A stretch of DNA of 7,972 nucleotides from Acidobacteriota bacterium. GTDB taxonomy: Bacteria > Acidobacteriota > UBA890 > WLXD01. Positions 1 through 4,235 of the stretch are shown here, piece by piece. The notes beneath the pieces are model-generated. The model did no database searches, had not been told where the DNA came from, and saw only the letters and a list, made by a program, of their open reading frames with translations. Every line of letters begins with the position of its first letter. The stretch's first letter is position 1. The position numbers were made by a program, and so were the translations under genes. Location: NCBI GenBank assembly GCA_022571615.1, contig JACZXM010000120.1, positions 1 through 7,972 of the forward strand. The letters run 5' to 3'.

Positions 1-789
1 TCTGAGCCGATACTCCGCCTGCGTGACCTGTGTGTTCGCTACGGCTCTAAGCCGCCGGTCCTCGACGTGAGCGCATTGGAGGTCGCCGCCGGCGAGATCG
101 TTTGCGTCATCGGACCCAGCGGTGCCGGCAAGACGACGCTTCTGCGACTGGTCAACGGCTACATACACGCCGAGAGTGGTGAACTCGAGGTCCTCGGCTC
201 GACGGTTCGCTTCGGGGCCGACGGTGGCACCGATCGGCGCGGCCGGGCACTGCGGCGGCGCGTAGGCTTCGTATTCCAGAGCTTCAACGTCATCGAACGC
301 GCCAACGTGTTCGACAACGTCCTCTGGGGTTCGCTCGGACGCCAACACGGCCTCGGCGCGTTGCTCGGCCGCTTTCCCGAGAGCGACCGGCGCCTGGCCA
401 TGGACGCGATTGCCGAGGTCGATCTGCTCGAGCAGACCGCCCAGCGCGTGGATACCCTTAGCGGCGGTCAGCAGCAGCGGGTCGGGGTTGCGCGCGTCAT
501 CGTGCAACAGCCGGAACTGGTGCTCGCGGACGAGCCGGTGTCGAGCCTCGATCCGGTGCTCGCCGGAGAGATCGTCGAGTTGCTCGCGGGGGTCGCTCGA
601 CGACACGGCACGACGTTGATCATGAGCCTGCACCTGCCGGCGCTGGCGCAGCGCTTCGCCGATCGGGTAGTTGGCCTGCGAGCGGGCAGGGTGGTTTGGG
701 ATGGCGACGCCCAGGCTCTGGACGACACGGCCATCGCCTCGATCTACGGATCCGAAGTGCCACCGCCGGAACCGGAGGTTGGGCGGTGA
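1..789 (+). CDS. phnC: Phosphonate-type ABC importer ATPase PhnC (5' partial)
   Basis: ATP-binding subunit of a PhnCDE-type importer; it hydrolyses ATP at the inner membrane face to drive uptake of phosphonates or a related reduced or esterified phosphorus compound. The frame is open from base 1 and its first residues (LRLRDLCVRYG) are a normal ABC-ATPase N-terminus, so the GTG at 67 is internal and the true start lies just left of the window. Visible motifs are Walker A GPSGAGKT (112-135), Q-loop in VFQSFN (about 271-288), a PhnC-like LLGRFPE segment (about 361-381), signature LSGGQQQR (457-480), Walker B LVLADEP with catalytic Glu (517-537), D-loop SSLDP, and the H-loop His in MSLHLPAL (about 622-645). 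The LGRFPE insert and the IYG tail favour PhnC over generic amino-acid ATPases. The stop overlaps the start of the permease gene, so the two are coupled. The substrate cannot be read from the sequence; phosphite or hypophosphite importers look similar. Confidence 0.93.
   Translation, partial: SEPILRLRDLCVRYGSKPPVLDVSALEVAAGEIVCVIGPSGAGKTTLLRLVNGYIHAESGELEVLGSTVRFGADGGTDRRGRALRRRVGFVFQSFNVIERANVFDNVLWGSLGRQHGLGALLGRFPESDRRLAMDAIAEVDLLEQTAQRVDTLSGGQQQRVGVARVIVQQPELVLADEPVSSLDPVLAGEIVELLAGVARRHGTTLIMSLHLPALAQRFADRVVGLRAGRVVWDGDAQALDDTAIASIYGSEVPPPEPEVGR
774..778 (+). promoter_or_regulatory. Shine-Dalgarno site for phnE
   Basis: GGAGG lies 7 bases before the GTG at 786, inside the last codons of phnC. 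It decides the permease start: the frame is open further upstream, but only this GTG has both a strong SD and the 4-base GTGA overlap with the phnC stop. Confidence 0.75.
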
Positions 790-1598
790 GGTCCGAGCCC
801 CGCAAAGCCAGTTCTGCTACCCCAGCGCCACCCGAACAGAGTCTGGCCGTGACGCTCCGTCGCGCGGCTGAAATGATTGCCTTGGCCGTGGTGATCGCTT
901 GGGCGTGGCACGGCACCGGCTTCGAGCTCAGCCGCCTCGGTGGCAGCCTCGCGCCGCTGGCCGAGTTTCTGGGACGCATGACCCCACCCGACTTGTCGGC
1001 GCTCGACGTGGCGATGAGATCGACGGCCGAAACACTCCAGATCGCCGTGCTCGGGACGTTCTTGGCCGTTGTTCTGTCGATTCCGCCGGCGCTGCTGGCG
1101 GCCGTAAACCTGACTCCCGCATGGATTCACCAGCCGGTGCGCTGGACGCTGGCTCTGCTGCGCGGTATCCCGCTGCTGCTGCTGGCACTGATGTTCGTCG
1201 CCGCGCTTGGCTTGGGTCCCGTGCCCGGCGTGCTCGCGATCGCGGTGCACTCCGTCGGCATGCTGGCCAAGTTCTACGCCGACGCCTTCGAGAGCGCCCG
1301 GCAAGGTCCCATCGAAGCGCTCGATTCCGCCGGCGCCAATTGGCTCCAGCGCATACGCTACGGCGTCCTGCCTCAGGTAGCGCCCGATCTGGCTCGCGAC
1401 ACGCTGTTCCGCTTCGAACTGAACCTACGCGAGTCGCTGATTCTCGGCCTCGTCGGCGCAGGTGGCATCGGCTTCTACATCCAGCTCTACATCCGCTCCT
1501 TCCGATACACGCGGGTAGCCACCCTGACGCTGGTGATCCTGGTAATTGTTGTCCTGGTGGAGCAGGGCAGCGTCGCGATTCGTCGCCGACTCCGCTGA
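786..1598 (+). CDS. phnE: Phosphonate-type ABC importer permease PhnE
   Basis: Integral-membrane subunit of the PhnCDE importer, 270 residues from GTG 786, which is normal for PhnE. After a polar, Ala/Pro-rich N-terminus there is a membrane segment at about 30-46, then a loop with the PhnE-like MTPPDLS (65-71) and RSTAETLQIAVLGTF (78-92). Further hydrophobic segments lie at about 86-107, 120-144, 147-165, 218-235 and 247-262. The cytoplasmic EAA loop that docks on PhnC is clear at about 177-197 (EALDSAGANW...GVLPQ), and the family-typical GLVGAGGIGF follows. The start is fixed by the GGAGG at 774 and the GTGA overlap with phnC. A toxin-antitoxin pair follows directly with no terminator-like hairpin between, so read-through is possible. 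No C-P lyase gene is visible. Family assignment is firm; the substrate is not. Confidence 0.93.
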   Translation: MRSEPRKASSATPAPPEQSLAVTLRRAAEMIALAVVIAWAWHGTGFELSRLGGSLAPLAEFLGRMTPPDLSALDVAMRSTAETLQIAVLGTFLAVVLSIPPALLAAVNLTPAWIHQPVRWTLALLRGIPLLLLALMFVAALGLGPVPGVLAIAVHSVGMLAKFYADAFESARQGPIEALDSAGANWLQRIRYGVLPQVAPDLARDTLFRFELNLRESLILGLVGAGGIGFYIQLYIRSFRYTRVATLTLVILVIVVLVEQGSVAIRRRLR

Positions 1599-1860
1599 GA
1601 GCTACTGTCAACCCAACGCAGCAGCTCCACGTCCCCTAATCCCCGTCGAGCTCAAGGCCCGCGCCGTGCGGACCGCACGAGAGCGGGGGATTTCATTCGG
1701 CGAGCTGCTGCGGCGTGCCCTGGCAGCCGCCCTCGAGATGCCAGAGGCAGAGAGTGCCTATGCCGATCCGGTGTTCACGGACCGCGCCGTGTTCGAGGGC
1801 GAGACTCCCGCTGACCTGTCGTCCGACCACGACGGCTATCTGTACAGCGGCAGCGAATGA
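1546..1860 (+). CDS. VapB-like antitoxin, N-terminus unclear or degenerate
   Basis: Small ribbon-helix-helix (RHH)-type antitoxin expected to bind its own promoter and neutralise the PIN toxin downstream. The recognisable part starts near 1639 (IPVELKARAVRTARERG), continues through helix 2 (ISFGELLRRALAAALE) and ends in an acidic toxin-binding tail (PADLSSDHDGYLYSG). Its TGA overlaps the toxin ATG as ATGA (1857-1860). The start is the problem. In this frame the usual start codons are TTG 1546 or 1549, which overlap phnE by about 50 bases and give an implausible Trp-rich leader, or GTG 1666, which removes the DNA-binding strand. The neighbouring frame encodes QQLHV just upstream (1619-1633), which with a frame change at 1634-1638 would restore a classic RHH strand; an ACG sits where ATG would be expected (1616). 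The coordinates given are therefore the longest frame, not a confident start. A pseudogene is a real alternative. Confidence 0.6.
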   Translation: MLSWWSRAASRFVADSAESYCQPNAAAPRPLIPVELKARAVRTARERGISFGELLRRALAAALEMPEAESAYADPVFTDRAVFEGETPADLSSDHDGYLYSGSE

Positions 1861-2264
1861 TCTTCGTCGACACGGGTGCCTTTCTGGCGCGCTACCTGGC
1901 GCGCGACCAGTACCACGCCGTTGCGGTGCGGAGCTGGAACGAGTTGGCCTCACGCGGCTGGCGCGTTCACACCAGCAACTTCGTGCTGGACGAGACCTTT
2001 ACTCTGCTCGGCCGCTGGGCATCCCACGATTTTGCCGCCGACCGAGCCGAAGCGATTCTTACCTCCGGCAAGCTGGAGATCCTTCGCCCTACGATCGAGG
2101 ACGAGCTCGAAGCGCTCGAGCTGTTCCGCAAGCTCGCCGATCACAAGGTGAGCTTTACCGACTGCGTTTCATTCGCCCTCATGCGCCGGCAGGGGATCGA
2201 ACGCGTCTTCGGCTTCGACCGGCACTTCGCCTACGCCGGGTTCGCGCTGTGGCCGCAGGAATGA
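1857..2264 (+). CDS. VapC-type PIN-domain ribonuclease toxin
   Basis: A 135-residue PIN-domain protein, the usual size of a VapC toxin: a Mg2+/Mn2+-dependent endoribonuclease that typically cuts tRNA or rRNA and stops translation when not bound by its antitoxin. All four conserved acidic positions can be seen: D5 in FVDTGAF, E46 in LDETFTLL, D102 in SFTDCVSF and D121 in FGFDRHF. T101, just before D102, is also family-typical. The ATG overlaps the antitoxin stop (ATGA) with no strong SD of its own, so translation probably depends on the upstream frame. The catalytic core looks intact while the antitoxin N-terminus looks damaged. Its RNA target cannot be predicted. On the 3' side a 46-base spacer separates it from a permease relic on the opposite strand. 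Confidence 0.9.
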   Translation: MIFVDTGAFLARYLARDQYHAVAVRSWNELASRGWRVHTSNFVLDETFTLLGRWASHDFAADRAEAILTSGKLEILRPTIEDELEALELFRKLADHKVSFTDCVSFALMRRQGIERVFGFDRHFAYAGFALWPQE

Positions 2265-2310
2265 CCGTACCTCAGCCGAGCCGGCGCGCGATTCGAAGAT
2301 CGCGGTGGGC

Positions 2311-2367
2311 TCACTCGGTTCGCAGCGCCTCGAGTGGATCGATCCGGGAGGCGCGCATCGCTGGGAC
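2311..2367 (-). pseudogene. C-terminal relic of an ADOP/MacB-type permease
   Basis: Read on the minus strand, these 18 codons plus TGA encode VPAMRASRIDPLEALRTE, the conserved C-terminal end of FtsX/MacB-type permeases (pattern PAxRAxRxxPxxALR). The intact permease at the right end of this window finishes with LPAARATRVQPHAALRAN, identical at 9 of 18 positions, and both stop with TGA. Upstream of Val (right of 2367) the permease-like pattern vanishes, and about 12 bases further on the palindromes of the ATPase gene begin. No other part of a second permease is in the window, so this is the stranded 3' end of a gene lost by insertion, deletion or rearrangement. The match is short but position-specific and ends exactly at a stop codon. 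What I see is the motif and stop; the break-point interpretation is inference. Confidence 0.65.
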
Positions 2368-2379
2368 TTCCTGTCGAAT

Positions 2380-2394
2380 ACTTGCCGGGCAAGT
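2380..2394. repeat. 15-base palindrome before the DUF4143 ATPase gene
   Basis: ACTTGCC, one central G, then GGCAAGT: perfect 7-base arms. It touches the larger palindrome that starts at 2392. It contains TTGCCG (2382-2387), a possible weak -35 element. It lies outside any credible coding frame, between the permease relic and the ATPase start. Confidence 0.6.
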
Positions 2395-2421
2395 CGTCAT
2401 TTGTCATGATAAATGACGACT
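2392..2421. promoter_or_regulatory. 30-base palindromic operator-like site over the ATPase start
   Basis: The arms AGTCGTCATTT (2392-2402) and AAATGACGACT (2411-2421) are exact reverse complements. The centre contains TCATGA, itself a palindrome on the same axis, so 28 of 30 positions are symmetric and only the pair 2403/2410 mismatches. This AT-rich notch in a GC-rich window covers the ATG at 2413 and runs to the base before the ATG at 2422. A protein bound here would block transcription or initiation; as RNA it would form a hairpin over the start. TTGCCG (2382) and CATGAT (2405) are 17 bases apart and could be a weak promoter, giving an almost leaderless mRNA. The symmetry is directly visible; the regulatory role is inferred. 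Confidence 0.6.
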
Positions 2422-3576
2422 ATGGCGACGAATCAAGACCACCCGGAGATCAGAAGGGCCCTCAACCTGGCGGCTCTTCTGGAGAACAAATCCCATTTCT
2501 TGTTGGGGCCGCGCCAGACCGGGAAGACGACGCTGATCCGGAACCAACTCCCGGAGGCGGTGGTCTACGATCTTCTCGACAGCTCTGTCTTCCTGGCGCT
2601 GAGTCAGAACCCGGGCCGGCTGGCGGAGGAGCTGACCCCGGGGGCGAAGCTTGTGGCAATCGATGAGATTCAACGGCTCCCGGAGCTTCTCAACGAGGTT
2701 CATCGTCTCATCGAGCAACGCGGCGTGCGCTTTCTTCTCACCGGCTCGAGCGCGCGCAAACTGCGGCGAGGAGGCGTCAACCTGCTGGGGGGAAGGGCCC
2801 GTACCAGGTACCTACATCCGCTCACCTGGGCCGAGCTCGCCGAGCACTTCGATCTGGCCCGGGCCATTGAAGCGGGCACGCTGCCGTCCATCTACTTTTC
2901 CGATGATGCCGCCGCCGACTTAGACGCTTACACAGGGATGTACCTGCAACAAGAGGTCGTGGCCGAGGGCGCCGTCCGCAACGTCCCCGCATTCAGCCGT
3001 TTCCTCAAGGTCGCCGCGCTCTGCAACGGCACGATCATCAACTTCACCAACGTGAGCAACGATGCGCAGGTGCCACGCACGACAATTTATGAGTACTTCG
3101 AGATCCTCAAGGACACGCTGATCCTGTTCGAGCTACCGGCCTGGCGTCGATCGACGCGGCGTAAGCCGATCGCCTCCTCGAAGTACTACTTCTTCGATGT
3201 CGGCGTCGTCGGGGCGCTGCAGGGGAGGCTGGTTCGCACGGGGACCCCAGAATTCGGAGCGGCGTTCGAGACCTGGTTGATGCACGAGCTGACAGCTTAC
3301 AGTGACTACCGCTCGGGCGAGCCCCTGCGCTACTGGCGCTCCACGTCCGGATTCGAGGTCGACTTCATCATCGGCGATCACACCGCGGTCGAGGTCAAAG
3401 CCAAGGCAAACGTCTCGACCAAGGACCTGCGGTCCCTGCGCGCCCTGGCCGAGGAGAACAAGCTGAAGCGCTACGTGTGCGTTAGCCTCGAGCCCCGCAG
3501 GCGAACTGTCGAAGGAATCGAGGTCCTGCCGTACGCGAGGTTCCTCGCAGACCTCTGGGCCGGCGAGTTCTCTTGA
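2413..3576 (+). CDS. AAA_14/DUF4143-family ATP-binding protein
   Basis: A 387-residue P-loop ATPase of the AAA_14 plus DUF4143 architecture, widespread and often accessory in prokaryotes, with no settled function. Domain order: Walker A GPRQTGKT (32-39), Walker B LVAIDE with D84/E85, a sensor-like LLTGSSARKL (108-117), LLGGRA (124-129), a winged-helix-like segment (about 205-241, with VPRTTIYEYFEIL), the DUF4143 signature YYFFDVGVVG (258-267), and a C-terminal D317...E327-V-K329, which resembles the D...ExK arrangement of PD-(D/E)XK nucleases. Length is normal and the frame is intact. The start may be ATG 2413 or ATG 2422; neither has an SD, and 2413 lies inside the right arm of a 30-base palindrome. 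A weak promoter would place transcription start near 2417, favouring a leaderless start at 2422. It stands alone, codirectional with the toxin gene and convergent with the VOC gene. A toxin-like or mobile-element-associated role is possible but not shown by the sequence. Confidence 0.9.
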   Translation: MTTMATNQDHPEIRRALNLAALLENKSHFLLGPRQTGKTTLIRNQLPEAVVYDLLDSSVFLALSQNPGRLAEELTPGAKLVAIDEIQRLPELLNEVHRLIEQRGVRFLLTGSSARKLRRGGVNLLGGRARTRYLHPLTWAELAEHFDLARAIEAGTLPSIYFSDDAAADLDAYTGMYLQQEVVAEGAVRNVPAFSRFLKVAALCNGTIINFTNVSNDAQVPRTTIYEYFEILKDTLILFELPAWRRSTRRKPIASSKYYFFDVGVVGALQGRLVRTGTPEFGAAFETWLMHELTAYSDYRSGEPLRYWRSTSGFEVDFIIGDHTAVEVKAKANVSTKDLRSLRALAEENKLKRYVCVSLEPRRRTVEGIEVLPYARFLADLWAGEFS

Positions 3577-3622
3577 CGCTCAAGATCCCAGCCGTGCGAC
3601 CCGTCGAGCGTTGGGAAGCAGG

Positions 3623-4132
3623 TCAAGGGCTCTGGCGCCCCGTGCGCCAGGGGTCGGTGGAATGCCGTGAGGGATCGGTAACCGCGAATACGATCTCGTT
3701 GCCGTCGGGATCTTGAAGGATGAGCATGTCCATCCAGCCCGTCTCGATGATCTCGCCGGGGTCCAATCCCCAGGCAGAGACGCGTTGCCGATGCGCGTCC
3801 AGGTCGAGGACGCGAAAGTACAGCCGCGCTTGACCGATTCTGGCTTCTTGCCCCTGCGAAGTGGGCTCGTGCAGGCCGAACTTTCGATCGCCCGCCAGCA
3901 TTTCTGCGTAGTATGGGGTCCCGTCGCTGCGATTCGCGAACCCATCGAACTCGAAGCCCAGACCATCGCGAAAGAAAGCAGCGCTGGACTCCACGTCAGC
4001 AACGTACAGGACAGCCTTGAGGTCGCCTGTGAATATGCCGTGGGCCTGCCGCGCCGAATCCTGTGCCTCGACCAAACCGATCAGACCGGCGGTCATCGCC
4101 GCAACCAGCAGGGCTGCTCCGATCCGTACCAT
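3623..4132 (-). CDS. Secreted VOC-fold (glyoxalase/bleomycin-resistance superfamily) protein
   Basis: 169 residues from ATG 4132. The frame is open further upstream, but AGGAG at 4145-4141 sits 8 bases before this ATG and the protein then begins with a textbook signal peptide (MVRIGAALLVAAMTAGLIGL, probable cleavage after VEA, residue 23). The mature part shows one VOC unit of two beta-alpha-beta-beta-beta modules: AVLYVADVESSAAFFRDGLGFE (40-61, written here with its extended helix), KFGLHE (84-89), LYFRVLDLDAHRQRV (104-118) and the hallmark DPDGNEIVFA (141-150). H88 and E146 are at positions where metal ligands often sit, but the first-strand ligand is Tyr43 rather than His/Glu, so it is not a classic glyoxalase I. 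Most VOC enzymes are cytoplasmic, so the export signal is unusual. It follows the secreted S9 peptidase by 103 bases on the same strand. Substrate unknown. Confidence 0.85.
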   Translation of the reverse strand: MVRIGAALLVAAMTAGLIGLVEAQDSARQAHGIFTGDLKAVLYVADVESSAAFFRDGLGFEFDGFANRSDGTPYYAEMLAGDRKFGLHEPTSQGQEARIGQARLYFRVLDLDAHRQRVSAWGLDPGEIIETGWMDMLILQDPDGNEIVFAVTDPSRHSTDPWRTGRQSP

Positions 4133-4140
4133 TGGTGGTG

Positions 4141-4145
4141 CTCCT
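4141..4145 (-). promoter_or_regulatory. Shine-Dalgarno site for the VOC gene
   Basis: AGGAG on the minus strand, 8 bases before ATG 4132. It decides the start at the signal-peptide Met over the upstream in-frame ATG at 4222, which would add 30 polar residues ahead of the signal sequence. Confidence 0.75.
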
Positions 4146-4212
4146 TCCGTGTCAGTGCTCACCGCGTGTTCGGTGGCACGTTGACCTGACCCGCCCCCGC
4201 GTTTGTTGTCAC

Positions 4213-4230
4213 GGCCGCTCACGGGCGGCC
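4213..4230 (-). terminator. GC-rich hairpin after the S9 peptidase stop (weak terminator or attenuator)
   Basis: GGCCGC and GCGGCC flank a 6-base loop, five bases after the peptidase TAG on the minus strand. There is no following T-run, so it is not a standard intrinsic terminator. It could stabilise the mRNA end or attenuate read-through into the VOC gene. Confidence 0.25.
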
Positions 4231-4235
4231 CGGTA

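Noticed and set aside
696..785. Longer PhnE start inside phnC
   Set aside because: It would add 30 residues read from phnC in another frame; the GTG at 786 has a GGAGG and a GTGA overlap.
67..789. PhnC starting at GTG 67
   Set aside because: The same frame is open to base 1 and encodes a typical ABC-ATPase N-terminus, so 67 is an internal codon.
744..1611. Long minus-strand and alternative-frame open readings over phnE
   Set aside because: They are Arg/Gln/Pro-rich shadows of a well-recognised permease in GC-rich DNA, without known motifs.
2287..2304. Hairpin CGCGAT / ATCGCG with a 6-base loop after vapC
   Set aside because: Only 6 base pairs and no T-run; not enough to call a terminator for either strand.
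2404..2718. Minus-strand 104-residue reading opposite the ATPase start
   Set aside because: It overlaps the Walker A and B coding of the ATPase, shows no family motif and looks like a frame shadow.
3571..3585. TCTTGA-CGC-TCAAGA hairpin overlapping the ATPase stop codon
   Set aside because: Short AT/GC-mixed stem with no T-run; it may be chance. It does not resemble the palindromes at the other end, so it is not a matching cassette end.
4133..4222. N-terminal extension of the VOC protein to ATG 4222
   Set aside because: It would put about 30 polar residues ahead of a signal peptide; the SD at 4145-4141 supports ATG 4132.
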